From the NCBI RefSeq assembly GCF_001524445.2, contig NZ_CP013417.1:3162001-3226000 (forward strand): 64,000 nucleotides of DNA, read 5' to 3'. Positions within the stretch are counted from its first letter, which is position 1, and every line of letters begins with the position of its first letter. The translations under genes and the position numbers were made by a program. This DNA comes from Burkholderia savannae (lineage in GTDB: Bacteria > Pseudomonadota > Gammaproteobacteria > Burkholderiales > Burkholderiaceae). Shown here in pieces: positions 20,433-31,625 of the stretch. The notes beneath the pieces are model-generated. The model did not search any database. It saw nothing but the letters and a program-made list of their open reading frames with translations, and was not told the DNA's origin.

Positions 20433-20708
20433 GTTCGTTCTGGTCAATCTGCAGCGTCCGTCGCGCGAACCGACGGCGCCCGCATGGCGACCGCCGTGCG
20501 ATTGCGCACCCCGATTCTTGTTCTGGCTTTCCGTTCTTCTTGCGCACCGGCGCCCGACTTCGGGCGACGCGCGCCATGCCGCACGCCGGCGCGACGCGCA
20601 TCGCATGCGCAGCGCGCTTCGATTGCGTTTCGATTGCGCTTGGTCCGCGCATCAGCCGCACGCCGATCGCCCGTCGTCCGCACCGGCGGCGCGGCGCCGG
20701 CGTCCCGC

Positions 20709-21179
20709 TTACAACAGCGACTTCGCCTGCGACAGCACCTTGTCGCAAACCTGCTTCGTCAACTGCTGCTTGAAGTTCTGTCCGCCGCTCAGGTCGAGCG
20801 TGCGGCCGTTGCCGGCGTCGAGAATGCCGTTCGCGCCGCTCGCGTAGCTGCTGTCCGACGTGACGCCGCCGCCGAGTTTGCCCATCAGCGCGTCCTTCAC
20901 CGACGAAGCGCCGCCGTCGCCGAGATAGTTGTTCTTGATGCAGAACTGCAACAGGCCCGCGACGTTGCCGGTACTGCCGGGCGTGAGCAGCGAGCCTGCC
21001 GATGCCGCTCCGCCCGCGCCGCCGAGATTGCCGAGCGCGCCGGCGATGCCGCCCGCGCCGTTACCGGCGTCGCCGCCTTGCTTGAGTAGATCGCCGAGCT
21101 GCGCGTGCGCGGTCGGCAATGACACGATGCTGGCAACCAGGATACCGGCGGCGGCAATACGATGAGTACGCGTTTTCAT
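20709..21179 (-). CDS. DUF2501 (YjjA-like) secreted protein
   Basis: 156 residues; signal peptide MKTRTHRIAAAGILVASIV.. ending at AHAQ. A Gly/Ala-rich stretch with LGNLGG-type repeats is followed by the conserved FCIKNNYLGDGGA and QQLTKQVCDKVLSQAKSL region, with two Cys likely paired. This matches the YjjA/DUF2501 family of unknown function. Confidence 0.8.
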   Translation of the reverse strand: MKTRTHRIAAAGILVASIVSLPTAHAQLGDLLKQGGDAGNGAGGIAGALGNLGGAGGAASAGSLLTPGSTGNVAGLLQFCIKNNYLGDGGASSVKDALMGKLGGGVTSDSSYASGANGILDAGNGRTLDLSGGQNFKQQLTKQVCDKVLSQAKSLL

Positions 21180-21683
21180 GGGCTTCCTCTCAGGGCAAGA
21201 AATCGTTCCAGTCGGTGAACACCGCGCCAAAGGATACCCGAACGACGCGGCGCGCATCCGTTCATCCCGGTTCGTCGCGAACGAATGCGGCGCGATTTGA
21301 CACTGCTTGACGTCATCGCCCGCACGCGGCGGATGACTGGCGTGTTGCGCGCGGTCTCTCGGGGTGCCCGCCGCGCCGATTTCTCGTCGTCGCGAATTCT
21401 CGCGACGGCGGCCAACTCCAACGATGCACGTCGGCAAAGCGATGCCGGCTCATGCGTCGCGCGCGATGCGATTCGCTGCATCGGCGCCGCGGCGCTCACC
21501 GTTTCGCGCGCGTGACGAGCCGGCGGAGCGCGCCGCCGCGCATCGCGCGTCACGCGTTGCCGGTGCCGCATCACGCAATCGCGCCCCTCTGTCTTCGCGC
21601 CGTCCAATAAAAAACCGCCGCAAGAAGCGGCGGTTTCACGGCCTGCGGCGGGTTCCGGCCCCGAAGCGCCGAGCGCTTCGATA
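21180..21683. other. 504-bp intergenic region holding a terminator, no gene
   Basis: No frame here looks coding: the open frames are Arg-rich and lack ribosome-binding sites. Its right part carries the pglL terminator; the left part should hold the promoter of the DUF2501 gene. Confidence 0.5.
21608..21636 (-). terminator. Intrinsic terminator after pglL
   Basis: Perfect 10-bp stem aaaccgccgc/gcggcggttt (21612-21621 with 21627-21636), loop aagaa, followed on minus by TTTTTATT. Confidence 0.85.
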
Positions 21684-23471
21684 TCAATCGTCGCTGTCGT
21701 CTTCCTCATCGTCTGCCGATACGGTCGAAGCAGGCGTGCCGTACGTCGCGACGAGCGCCGCCTTGAACGACTTCAGCGACGGCTGATCGTCGAGCAGCTT
21801 GTACAGCGCGGCGAGCTGCACCGGCCAGTCGTGCAGTTCTTCCGCGAACACGCGCAGCCGCTCGACCGTGTCGAGCGCGTCGGCCTCACGGCCGTCGAGC
21901 GCCTGCAACACCGCGTAGCGGCGCAGCACGGTTTCGCCCGGCAGCAGCGCGATCGCGCGTTCGTGCGCGGCGAGCTTCGCCGGCAGGTTGTCGCGCGAGA
22001 TCGCGAGCAGCGTCGCCGCGCCGTAATCGCCCCATGCGCCGAACAGGAGCGACGGATTTTCGCGGTACTGCTCGGCCGGATTCGTGCCGTAGTACAGCAC
22101 TTCCGCGCGCTGGTAATCGCGCAGCACCGGATACAGCGATACGAGGCCCGCCACGGACAGCGCCGCGAACAACGCGAACGCGGCGCGGCCCGGCAGCACG
22201 CGCAGCGGCTTCGTCTCGAGCAGGCCGATCACGAACATCACGGGCAGCAGGAAGAACGTGTACTGCTGCGGATATTCGACCAGCGCGTGCATCAGCAGAA
22301 TGCCGACGAGCGCGAAGCCGAACACGCGGCTCTCCGTGTGCGGCACGCGCAGCGCGCGTACGAACCACGCGACGAGCGCGACCACCAGCACGCCGATGCC
22401 GAGCAAGCCGGACTTCGCGAGCAGATCGATGAAGATGTCGTGCGAGTTGTTCGCGATCTCGACGCCGCCCAGCTTGCGCACGAGCTCGAACTGGTGAATC
22501 GGGAACTCGCCCCAGCCGACGCCGAGCAGCGGATGCTCGCGGAACATCGTGAGGCCGTATTTCCAGAGCGCGAGGCGCGGCGCGATCTGGCCAGCGTCGC
22601 GCATGCGGTCGGCGGCCGATTCGGCAAGGCCGAGGTGGTAGTGCACGTTCACCCAGCGCACCGCGACGTTGACCGCGACGAACAACGCACCGAGCACGAT
22701 CGGAATCGCCCACGCGCGCGCCCGGCTTGCTGCCGGATCGCGCCGGCCCTGCGCGAATGCCATCCAGAAGCCGGCGACGACCATCACGCCCACCTGCAGC
22801 CACGGCCCGCGCGACACGGTGAGCGCGAGCCCGACGGACAGGAACACCGACAGCGCCGCCCACGCGAGCGCCGGCATTCGGCGCGTCTGCACGAGATAGA
22901 GTGCCCCCGCGAGCGCGAACGCGATGTAGGTCGCGAGGTGATTCGCCTGCGCCATGTTGCCGTACGGCCTGCGATCGACGCTCACGCCGTACGACACGAC
23001 GAACGGCGAGAACGTCGGCTCCAGATGGAACAGCTGCACGAGCTGGCTGGCGACGGCGAAGATGCCGCCGACGATGGTCGCGCCCGCGATCATCCGCGCG
23101 ACCATATCGGCCATGTTCGCGCGCGCGAGCGCGTAGCCCGACTGCATCGCGACGAGCGCGCCGAGCAAATAGCCCACCGCGAGCCAGTTCATCGACGGTT
23201 GACGCAGCGGCAGCAGCGCGACCTGCGCGAGCAGCACCGCGCCGAACCCGAGCGGCGCGACGAGCGCCAACGGCGCCGCGAAAGGCTGCGCGGTGCGCTC
23301 GGCTTTCACGAGCAGGACGACGGTCGCGCCGAGCACCCAATACAGCGCGAACGCGGCGAATTCGGAATAGAAGGTCGGGATCGGATACGTGTGGTTCGTG
23401 ACCGCATACGGCAGGATCAGGGCGACTGCAAGCGCGATCAGCGACAAAGAACGCAGAAAAGAGGAAGGCAT
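21684..23471 (-). CDS. pglL: PglL-family O-oligosaccharyltransferase (protein glycosylation)
   Basis: 595 residues with about a dozen membrane segments. A Wzy-like polymerase/ligase fold: the central periplasmic loop has LTMFREHPLLGVGWGEFPIHQF and the conserved NNSHDIFIDLLAKSGLLG with the catalytic-type His. The C-terminal ~170 residues resemble the Wzy_C_2 domain of PglL. Such enzymes move lipid-linked glycan to Ser of pilins and other periplasmic proteins. A type IV pilin gene lies ~240 bp upstream on the same strand, the classic PglL context. It ends in an acidic DDEEDDSDD tail. Confidence 0.88.
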   Translation of the reverse strand: MPSSFLRSLSLIALAVALILPYAVTNHTYPIPTFYSEFAAFALYWVLGATVVLLVKAERTAQPFAAPLALVAPLGFGAVLLAQVALLPLRQPSMNWLAVGYLLGALVAMQSGYALARANMADMVARMIAGATIVGGIFAVASQLVQLFHLEPTFSPFVVSYGVSVDRRPYGNMAQANHLATYIAFALAGALYLVQTRRMPALAWAALSVFLSVGLALTVSRGPWLQVGVMVVAGFWMAFAQGRRDPAASRARAWAIPIVLGALFVAVNVAVRWVNVHYHLGLAESAADRMRDAGQIAPRLALWKYGLTMFREHPLLGVGWGEFPIHQFELVRKLGGVEIANNSHDIFIDLLAKSGLLGIGVLVVALVAWFVRALRVPHTESRVFGFALVGILLMHALVEYPQQYTFFLLPVMFVIGLLETKPLRVLPGRAAFALFAALSVAGLVSLYPVLRDYQRAEVLYYGTNPAEQYRENPSLLFGAWGDYGAATLLAISRDNLPAKLAAHERAIALLPGETVLRRYAVLQALDGREADALDTVERLRVFAEELHDWPVQLAALYKLLDDQPSLKSFKAALVATYGTPASTVSADDEEDDSDD

Positions 23472-23711
23472 GAGCGAACCGGGTGTCAGCAACCGGCGCA
23501 CTATACAAAAAAAACCTCCCGCTGTGCGGGCCCGGAGCACCGGTCGCACCTCGTCATCGCGTCACGCACCAATGCGGTGCCGCGGCAATGGCCCGTTTGT
23601 CGGCCAATGCCCGCGACGTCCGGCGCGGCCCCCGCCCATCGCTCGCCCCGTCCCCTCGCTACGCACCCCGCCGTGCCCTTCCGGCGCTTCGCCGCCGCCC
23701 GCCGCCGCCCT

Positions 23712-24338
23712 TCACGCGCGACATTCCGGCGGCGCGAGCTTGCCGGCCAGGGTCGGCGCGTCGGTCGGCATCGGCCCGGCGCCCGGCGCGGGAAGCGACG
23801 ACGACGCCTTGCCGTCGACAAAGCACTCCCACGTGATCGCGCCCGCCTGGACGACGCCCTTCGACAACGCGACGCGCGCCGTCGGCGTGTCCGCCCGGTC
23901 CGGCGCCGACGGCACGAGCACGAGCGTATTCGCGCCCGCCGCCGCGACGCGCGTCGTGAATGCGACCACGATCTGCCCGGTGTCGTCGTCGACGCGAATC
24001 GATTCGACGTTGCGCGTGCCCGGCGGCGACACGTAGCCGCCCGCGAAACCGCCGCCGCTCGCTGCATTCTCCGCGACCGCGAGCCGCGCGGACGCCGCGA
24101 GCGCGAGCCCCTCGCCGACCCGGCTGCGCGCGAGGTAATCCTGATACGCGGGAATCGCGTACGCCGCGACGACACCGACGATCGCAAGCACGATCATCAA
24201 TTCGATCAACGTGAAGCCGCGGCCACGCCCCGCCGCGAGCCTCGATGCGCGCCACATCCGGCGCAGCGCGCGCACGCCGCCCACGCGCGGCAATGAAAGC
24301 GCCGAAAACGACGATAAAACGGAAAGAACTTCGCTCAT
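23712..24338 (-). CDS. pilA: Type IV pilin (PilA-like)
   Basis: 208 residues from an ATG with GGAG 8 nt upstream; a shorter start at 24257 ([10 protein letters not shown]..) would give a more usual 14-residue leader but has no clear ribosome-binding site. The prepilin cleavage motif is [15 protein letters not shown] (F42, E46 in the long form). A C-terminal disulphide loop is suggested by the Cys in WECF and PPEC. It forms the pilus fibre subunit and is a likely PglL substrate. Confidence 0.88.
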   Translation of the reverse strand: MSEVLSVLSSFSALSLPRVGGVRALRRMWRASRLAAGRGRGFTLIELMIVLAIVGVVAAYAIPAYQDYLARSRVGEGLALAASARLAVAENAASGGGFAGGYVSPPGTRNVESIRVDDDTGQIVVAFTTRVAAAGANTLVLVPSAPDRADTPTARVALSKGVVQAGAITWECFVDGKASSSLPAPGAGPMPTDAPTLAGKLAPPECRA

Positions 24339-24357
24339 GACAGGCTCCGAAAACGAA

Positions 24358-24385
24358 ACACGCCTGCCGGATGAGGCAGGCGTGT
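24358..24385 (-). terminator. Hairpin terminator after terC
   Basis: Perfect 11-bp stem acacgcctgcc/ggcaggcgtgt (24358-24368 with 24375-24385); on minus it is followed by ttcgtttt. It separates terC from pilA. Confidence 0.7.
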
Positions 24386-24455
24386 CGATCGTAGCCAGCG
24401 GCCGGCGACGCGGGCAGTCGGCCGGACGGCCGACGCCGCGAAACGCGTGCGTCGG

Positions 24456-25169
24456 TCAGCGGGAGCCCGCCGCGCCCGATGCCGCGCGCCGCTTCTTCAG
24501 CGCGTAGCCGGCGATCACGACGAAGAGCGCGCCCGCGACGCTCGCGCCGTAGATCGCGGCGGGCGTGTCGAGGAGCGGCCAGCGGTCGCCCGCCGGATCG
24601 TTGACCATCAGGCCGCCGGCGATCCAGCCGAGCAGCGCCGCGCCGAGCGTGATGAAGATCGGGAACCGATCGAGCAGCTTGAGGACGAGCGTGCTGCCCC
24701 AGACGATGATCGGAATGCTCACGAGCAGGCCGAAGATCACGAGCGCGATCCGGTGGCCCGGGTCCGCCTGTTCGGCCGCGCCGGCGATCGCGATCACGTT
24801 GTCGAGGCTCATCACCGCGTCGGCGATCACGATTGTCTTCACCGCGTCCCACAGCCTGTCGGCGGGCTTGATGCTGTCGTGCGCGTCGTCGGCGGGCGCC
24901 ATCAGCCGCACGCCGATCCACAGCAGCAGCACGCCGCCCGCGAACTTCAGGAGCGGCACGTCGAGCAGCAGCACCGCGAACGCGATCAGCACCACGCGCA
25001 GCACGATCGCGCCCGCCGTCCCCCACAGCACGCCGCGCACGCGCTGTTGCGCGGGCAGGTTGCGGCAGGCGAGCGCGATCACGACCGCGTTGTCGCCGCC
25101 GAGCAGGATGTCGATGACGACGATTTGCGCGACGGCGCCCCAATGGAGCGAGGCGAAGAATTCGAACAT
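24456..25169 (-). CDS. TerC-family integral membrane protein
   Basis: 237 residues from MFEFFASLHWGAVAQ. Seven or so membrane segments, with the twin acidic motifs LLGGDNAVVIAL and MSLDNVIAIAGAA that define the TerC/YkoY family, now linked to manganese export and metal loading of exported proteins. A charged KKRR tail follows. It lies between the sucD terminator and pilA. Confidence 0.88.
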   Translation of the reverse strand: MFEFFASLHWGAVAQIVVIDILLGGDNAVVIALACRNLPAQQRVRGVLWGTAGAIVLRVVLIAFAVLLLDVPLLKFAGGVLLLWIGVRLMAPADDAHDSIKPADRLWDAVKTIVIADAVMSLDNVIAIAGAAEQADPGHRIALVIFGLLVSIPIIVWGSTLVLKLLDRFPIFITLGAALLGWIAGGLMVNDPAGDRWPLLDTPAAIYGASVAGALFVVIAGYALKKRRAASGAAGSR

Positions 25170-25262
25170 GAGAGCGAAGCGAAGGAAGTGGGGCCGGCAT
25201 GCGTTCCGCCCGCGCCGGGCGGCCCGGCGCAAGGCTTACGGAACGATTGCGCGAGCATAACA

Positions 25263-25289
25263 AAAAACGCCGGCTAAGCCGGCGTTTTT
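25263..25289. terminator. Bidirectional terminator between sucD and terC
   Basis: Perfect 12-bp stem aaaaacgccggc/gccggcgttttt (25263-25274 with 25278-25289) with a 3-nt loop and A/T-rich flanks on both sides. Confidence 0.9.
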
Positions 25290-25309
25290 CGTGGCGATGA
25301 AACCGATGC

Positions 25310-26191
25310 TTACAGCGCTGCCTTCAGCAGGCGGCCCATCTCCGACGGATTGCGCGTAACCGTGATGCCGCACGCTTCCATGATTTCCAGCTTCGCTTCG
25401 GCCGTATCCGCGCCGCCCGAGATCAGCGCGCCGGCGTGGCCCATGCGCTTGCCCGGAGGCGCCGTGACGCCCGCGATGAAGCCGACGACCGGCTTCTTCA
25501 TGTTGTCCTTGATCCACTGCGCGGCGTTCGCTTCGTCCGGACCGCCGATTTCGCCGATCATCACGACCGCGTCCGTATCCGGATCGTCGTTGAACATCTT
25601 CATCACGTCGATGTGCTTCAGGCCGTTGATCGGATCGCCGCCGATACCGACCGCCGACGACTGGCCGAGGCCGAGCGCGGTGAGCTGCGCCACGGCTTCA
25701 TACGTCAGCGTGCCCGAACGCGACACGACGCCGATGCGGCCCTTGCGGTGGATGTGACCCGGCATGATGCCGATCTTCAGTTCGTCCGGCGTGATCGTGC
25801 CCGGGCAGTTCGGCCCGAGCAGCAGCGTCTTGCGGCCTTCGCGGCGCATGCGGTCCTTCACTTCGATCATGTCGCGCACGGGGATGCCTTCCGTGATGCA
25901 GATCGCGAGATCGAGATCGGCTTCGACCGCTTCCCAGATCGCAGCCGCGGCGCCCGCCGGCGGAACGTAAATGACCGACACGGTCGCGCCGGTTTCTTCC
26001 TTCGCTTCCTTGACGCTCGCGTAGATCGGAATGCCTTCGAAATCCTCGCCGGCCTTCTTCGGGTTCACGCCCGCGACGAACGCTTCGCGGCCGTTTGCGT
26101 ATTCACGGCAGGCGCGCGTGTGGAACTGGCCGGTCTTGCCGGTGATGCCCTGCGTGATGACCTTCGTGTCTTTGTTGATCAGAATCGACAT
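25310..26191 (-). CDS. sucD: Succinyl-CoA synthetase alpha subunit
   Basis: 293 residues from [18 protein letters not shown]. Substrate-level phosphorylation in the TCA cycle, with SucC. The CoA-binding Rossmann part has [12 protein letters not shown]; the phospho-His loop is in [18 protein letters not shown] (active-site His in GHAGA). The partner sucC lies 144 bp upstream, same strand. Confidence 0.96.
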   Translation of the reverse strand: MSILINKDTKVITQGITGKTGQFHTRACREYANGREAFVAGVNPKKAGEDFEGIPIYASVKEAKEETGATVSVIYVPPAGAAAAIWEAVEADLDLAICITEGIPVRDMIEVKDRMRREGRKTLLLGPNCPGTITPDELKIGIMPGHIHRKGRIGVVSRSGTLTYEAVAQLTALGLGQSSAVGIGGDPINGLKHIDVMKMFNDDPDTDAVVMIGEIGGPDEANAAQWIKDNMKKPVVGFIAGVTAPPGKRMGHAGALISGGADTAEAKLEIMEACGITVTRNPSEMGRLLKAAL

Positions 26192-26335
26192 GTAATGACC
26201 TCTGTTCGATCGGCGTCGCGAGAAAACCGCGCCGCCATGCGTGTTCAATGTTGCGCTCGGGAAAACGCCGGGCTGCCCCGAATCCTCCCGCCCCGCTTGG
26301 GGGCCTGGCGCGCAGCGCCAGGTGCGGGCGGCTCG

Positions 26336-27502
26336 TTACTTGCCCGCAGCCGCGGCGACGACCTTCTGCGCCGCTTCTTCCATGCTGTCCGCCGAGATGA
26401 TCGGCAGGCCGGATTCCGCGAGCATCTTCTTGCCGAGGTCTTCGTTCGTGCCCTTCATGCGCACGACGAGCGGCACGTTCAGGTTCACGGCCTTCGAGCC
26501 CGCGATCACGCCTTCCGCGATCACGTCGCAGCGCATGATGCCGCCGAAAATGTTCACGAGGATCGCCTTCAGGCCCGGGTTCTTCAGCATCAGCTTGAAC
26601 GCTTCGGTGACCTTCTCGGTCGTCGCGCCGCCGCCCACGTCGAGGAAGTTAGCCGGCTCGCCGCCGAACAGCTTGATCGTGTCCATCGTCGCCATCGCGA
26701 GGCCCGCGCCGTTCACGAGGCAGCCGATGTTGCCGTCGAGCGAGATGTACGCGAGATCGAACTTCGACGCCTCGATTTCAGCCGGATCTTCCTCGTCCAG
26801 ATCGCGGTACGCGACGATTTCCGGATGACGGAACAGCGCGTTCGAATCGAAGTTGAACTTCGCGTCGAGCGCGATCACCTTGCCGTCGCCCGTCAGCACG
26901 AGCGGGTTGATTTCGGCGAGCGACGCGTCCGTTTCCCAGAACGACTTGTACAGGCCCTTCAGGATTTCGCGCGCTTGCGCAAGCGACGCGTCCGGCACGC
27001 CGATCTTCTTCGCGAGATCGTCGGCTTCGGCGTCCTGCAGGCCCAGCGACGGCTCGACGGCGACCTTGTGGATCGCTTCCGGCGTCTTTTCCGCGACTTC
27101 CTCGATGTCCATGCCGCCTTCGCTCGACGCCATCACGACGACCTTCTGCGACACGCGGTCAATCACGATGCCGACATACAGTTCCTTCTTGATGTCCGCG
27201 CCTTCTTCGATCAGCAGACGGTTGACCTTCTGGCCTTCCGGACCGGTCTGGTGCGTCTTCAGCTGCATGCCGAGGATCTGGTTCGCGTACTCGCGCACTT
27301 GCTCGAGCGACTTCGCGACCTTCACGCCGCCGCCCTTGCCGCGGCCGCCCGCATGAATCTGGGCCTTGACGACCCAGACCGGGCCGCCCAGCTCTTCCGC
27401 CACCTTGACGGCCTCGTCCACCGAGAACGCCGGCTTGCCGCGCGGTACCGCGACTCCGAATTTCCGCAGGATTTCCTTACCCTGGTACTCGTGAATCTTC
27501 AT
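26336..27502 (-). CDS. sucC: Succinyl-CoA synthetase beta subunit
   Basis: 388 residues: [16 protein letters not shown] start, ATP-grasp fold, [16 protein letters not shown] nucleotide loop, [19 protein letters not shown] metal site, and the [12 protein letters not shown]-terminal segment. It binds ADP/ATP and succinate and forms the (alpha-beta) enzyme with SucD. Confidence 0.97.
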   Translation of the reverse strand: MKIHEYQGKEILRKFGVAVPRGKPAFSVDEAVKVAEELGGPVWVVKAQIHAGGRGKGGGVKVAKSLEQVREYANQILGMQLKTHQTGPEGQKVNRLLIEEGADIKKELYVGIVIDRVSQKVVVMASSEGGMDIEEVAEKTPEAIHKVAVEPSLGLQDAEADDLAKKIGVPDASLAQAREILKGLYKSFWETDASLAEINPLVLTGDGKVIALDAKFNFDSNALFRHPEIVAYRDLDEEDPAEIEASKFDLAYISLDGNIGCLVNGAGLAMATMDTIKLFGGEPANFLDVGGGATTEKVTEAFKLMLKNPGLKAILVNIFGGIMRCDVIAEGVIAGSKAVNLNVPLVVRMKGTNEDLGKKMLAESGLPIISADSMEEAAQKVVAAAAGK

Positions 27503-27581
27503 GCGTGATTCCTTCAGTCTGTGAGTTGGCTAAAAAAAGTCGATTGACGATCGCTTCTTCTGACGATTCAAGCGTTCGCCC

Positions 27582-28193
27582 TCATTCCTTCGCACCGTCC
27601 AAGCCCTCGCGCGCGGGGCGGCTCGTGCCGTACCAACGCGGATAGAACTGCCGAACCGCTTCTCCGTCGAACCGCAGCGCGTGACAACGGCCGAGCTGGA
27701 ACGGCGGCTCCGCGGCCGGCTGGCCTCGCCCGTCCGTCTGGCCGCCCAATTGCTCGCGCACGTCCCATACGTCGCCCGCGAACGCCTGGATCGCGGCCGT
27801 CGGCAACACCGCGCACAGCTCGGTCAGGTGCGAGCAGCCGGCGACGCCCGACAGCAGCCGGGAGACGTCGCGACGGAAATGGCGGAAGAGGTTGAGCCCG
27901 ATGAGGACGCGGTAGGCGGATTGGGCGGATTCGCATTGACCGGGATAGGGTACCCAGTCGGACGACGCGTCGACGTCGACGATATTGAGTTCGCGATCGA
28001 TCGTGACGCGCAGCCAGAGCTCGTGAATCGGCAGGCCGTTCGGCCTGGCGCCAGACGCGGGCGCGACGTCGCGCGGCTTGTGATCGGTCAGGCAGGCTTC
28101 GATGTCCCACAAGCCGTCGGCACGCTCGTAGGCTTCCGCTCGAATTGCGCGGCGATGGCGCAACTGACGGGATACGGGCTCGGATAGCGGCAT
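27582..28193 (-). CDS. DUF2889 family protein
   Basis: 203 residues; LRHRRAIRAEAYERADGLWDIEACLTDHKP and the Cys-rich CSHLTELCAVLPT, GWYGTSRP-like end match DUF2889, a family without assigned function. No signal or membrane segment. The VNTR at 28299 lies upstream of its start. Confidence 0.8.
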   Translation of the reverse strand: MPLSEPVSRQLRHRRAIRAEAYERADGLWDIEACLTDHKPRDVAPASGARPNGLPIHELWLRVTIDRELNIVDVDASSDWVPYPGQCESAQSAYRVLIGLNLFRHFRRDVSRLLSGVAGCSHLTELCAVLPTAAIQAFAGDVWDVREQLGGQTDGRGQPAAEPPFQLGRCHALRFDGEAVRQFYPRWYGTSRPAREGLDGAKE

Positions 28194-28298
28194 GCGGGAA
28201 GGTGAAGCCGAAGAGGGAAACTCGGCGATTTTAGCATATCGCCCGCCCGTGCCCGGTCTGGCCCCGTGCGAGGTTTCGAGGGTTTCGGGGCGCGATGC

Positions 28299-28501
28299 GG
28301 TCGGTGGTCGGCGGTCGGCGGTCGGCGGTCGGCGGTCGGCGGTCGGCGGTCGGCGGTCGATGGTCGATGGTCGATGGTCGATGGTCGATGGTCGATGGTC
28401 GATGGTCGATGGTCGATGGTCGATGGTCGATGGTCGATGGTCGATGGTCGATGGTCGATGGTCGATGGTCGATGGTCGATGGTCGATGGTCGATGGTCGA
28501 T
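28299..28501. repeat. 7-bp VNTR array, 29 units
   Basis: One ggtcggt, seven ggtcggc and 21 ggtcgat units, unbroken. It fills most of the 438-bp spacer (28194-28631) between the recX stop and the DUF2889 start. Because 7 is not divisible by 3 the array is open in all plus frames and encodes the same heptapeptide in each; these frames are not genes. The rest of the spacer holds nothing I recognise. Confidence 0.95.
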
Positions 28502-28631
28502 TAGTCAGCGTAGCGGCTCACGGGGCCGTTGCAAGGCATTCGTGCAAATTCTTGCATCGTGCCCTGCCGTCCGACGCAAGCTGGAGAAAGCGAATCAGCG
28601 AAAGCGCACCGGCGCAACCGGCTCGTTGCGT

Positions 28632-29587
28632 TCAATCGCCGCCGAATTCGTCGACGTCGCCTTTCAGTAACTTGGCGATCGTCGCGCTCGAAAAACCGCG
28701 CATCGCAAGAAAGCGCGCCTGCTTCGCGCGCTCGGCAGGTGTTTGCGGCACAGTGCCGAACTTCTTGCGCCAAACCGACTGAGCGCGCTCGAATTCACTC
28801 TCGCGCAATCGAGTGCCGACGGCCTCGACGAGCGCGTCGCCGACCGCATGACGCTTCAACTCGCCGACGATGCGCGCCGAACCGACGCGCGACGCGCGCC
28901 GATGCACGAGGCTTTCGGCGAACCGCGAGTCGGACAGCCAGTTTTCCCGCTCGAGCGCATCGAGCAACGACTCGATATCGTCACTTTCTTCGGCGTGCAG
29001 CGCGAGCTTGCGTGCAAGCTCCGCGCGGCTGTATTCGCGGCGCGACAGATAGGCAATCGCTCGCCCTTTAAGCGTGCGCGCGGGACGCTGCGATGCCGGC
29101 GAGCGCTCGGCGCCCCCGGACGCGGGCGCGGACGAATCGGAATGAAAAGGCGGCGCGCGCCGACGCGACCGGGGCCCGGCCTGACTCGTTCGCGTATAGA
29201 CGTCGCCCGCCGTCTCCCCCCGCTCCTTCACGGACGAAAACGCTGACGACGCCCGCGAGCGGCCTTCGGTACGCAAGCCGCCTGCCCGACCGCCGCCGGA
29301 CACATCGTCGTTCGCACCGACGACGCTTGCCGACGAACGCCGCCGCGCAGCGTCGTGAGCATCGAACGATTCGTACGGATCGAAGGAATCGTCCGATTCC
29401 AGCGCAACCGTTCGCCCAAACGAAACGAGGGCATCATCGGATGCCCTCGCTGCCGGGCGGCCGACCGGCCGCCCTTCGCTCGAAACCGTCGTGCGCGCTT
29501 CGCGTTCGACGCGGGGCTCGTCGGCGGACACCGTCCGCGCACCGTGCCCTGCCTGCCGCGAATCCGCGCCCTCCCGGTTCTTGCGCA

Positions 29588-29588
<1 letters not shown>
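28632..29588 (-). CDS. recX: RecX regulatory protein with a long N-terminal extension
   Basis: 318 residues. The C-terminal ~150 (LKGRAIAYLSRREYSRAELARKL.. to ..RGFSSATIAKLL) is a normal three-helix-repeat RecX, the modulator of RecA filaments. The N-terminal ~165 residues are low-complexity, rich in Ser, Arg, Ala and Asp and probably disordered, absent from usual 150-170-residue RecX. The ATG overlaps the recA stop by one base (TAATG), so it is coupled to recA. A shorter start is possible but no internal Met with a ribosome-binding site is evident. Confidence 0.85.
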
Positions 29589-30658
<1,070 letters not shown>

Positions 30659-30747
30659 GAATCGTCCTTTGCTATGATGAGCAGCGTCTGATACAAACGC
30701 ACCGGCTTCGACACGGCCAGCAAGCCGTTAGGTGCGCGATGCAGACA

Positions 30748-30763
30748 CTGTATAAAAAAACAG
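30748..30763. promoter_or_regulatory. LexA (SOS) box upstream of recA
   Basis: CTGTATAAAAAAACAG, exactly CTG-N10-CAG, close to the proteobacterial SOS consensus. It lies in the divergent spacer of recA and the response regulator. It presumably represses recA-recX until DNA damage. Confidence 0.85.
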
Positions 30764-30861
30764 TGGTTTATGCAAGCCCGCGTTGCGGGCAGGCATCGCC
30801 CATATTTCGGAGACAGCCGCGCGCAGCGCCATCGCCGCGGAGCAGCAATCGGTTGCGCATC

Positions 30862-31602
30862 ATGCGAATTCTCATCGCCGAAGACGACAGCATACTCGCG
30901 GACGGTCTCACCCGGTCACTCCGCCAATCGGGCTATGCCGTCGATCACGTGAGGAACGGCGTCGAGGCCGACACGGCCCTGTCGATGCAGGCGTTCGACC
31001 TGCTGATCCTCGATCTCGGCCTGCCCAAAATGTCCGGCCTCGACGTGCTGCGGCGCCTGCGCGCGCGCAATTCGAACCTTCCCGTGCTGATCCTGACGGC
31101 CGCCGACAGCGTCGACGAGCGCGTGAAGGGGCTCGATCTCGGCGCCGACGACTACATGGCGAAACCGTTCGCCCTCAACGAGCTCGAAGCGCGCGTGCGC
31201 GCGCTGACGCGGCGCGGCGCGGGCGGCGGGCCGACCGTCGTGCGGCACGGCTCGCTGTCGTTCGACCAGGTCGGCCGGATCGCCTATGCGAACGACCGCG
31301 TGCTCGAGCTGTCCGCGCGCGAGCTCGGGCTGCTCGAGGTGCTGCTGCAGCGGATCGGCCGGCTCGTGTCGAAAGAGCAGCTCGTCGATCACTTGTGCGA
31401 ATGGGGCGAGGAAGTCAGCAACAACGCGATCGAAGTCTACGTCCACCGGCTGCGCAAGAAGATCGAGCCGAGCGGCGTGCGCATCACCACCGTGCGCGGC
31501 CTCGGCTACTGCCTCGAGAAAGCCGCGCCCGCGGCGAACGACGCGCCGGCCGCAGCCGCGCCGCAGCCGGCCGCCTCCGCCGCGAGCCCGTCGCTGCGCT
31601 GA
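30862..31602 (+). CDS. OmpR/PhoB-family response regulator
   Basis: 246 residues from MRILIAEDDSILADG. Receiver domain with phospho-acceptor D51 in LLILDLGLP, T79 and K101 (KPF); winged-helix output domain ~125-222 ending TTVRGLGYCLEK. An Ala/Pro tail of ~25 residues is extra. It pairs with the histidine kinase starting 23 nt downstream. The QseB/TctD branch is most similar; the signal is unknown. Confidence 0.9.
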   Translation: MRILIAEDDSILADGLTRSLRQSGYAVDHVRNGVEADTALSMQAFDLLILDLGLPKMSGLDVLRRLRARNSNLPVLILTAADSVDERVKGLDLGADDYMAKPFALNELEARVRALTRRGAGGGPTVVRHGSLSFDQVGRIAYANDRVLELSARELGLLEVLLQRIGRLVSKEQLVDHLCEWGEEVSNNAIEVYVHRLRKKIEPSGVRITTVRGLGYCLEKAAPAANDAPAAAAPQPAASAASPSLR

Positions 31603-31625
31603 GCCCACCCGCGAGCGAGCGGCCG

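Noticed and set aside
21831..24296. 821-codon plus-strand open frame opposite pglL and pilA
   Set aside because: Highly charged Arg/His/Asp composition typical of antisense frames in GC-rich DNA; the minus-strand genes have clear domains.
28299..28501. CRISPR array
   Set aside because: Units are 7 bp with no spacers; it is a simple VNTR. The same holds for 19106-19357.
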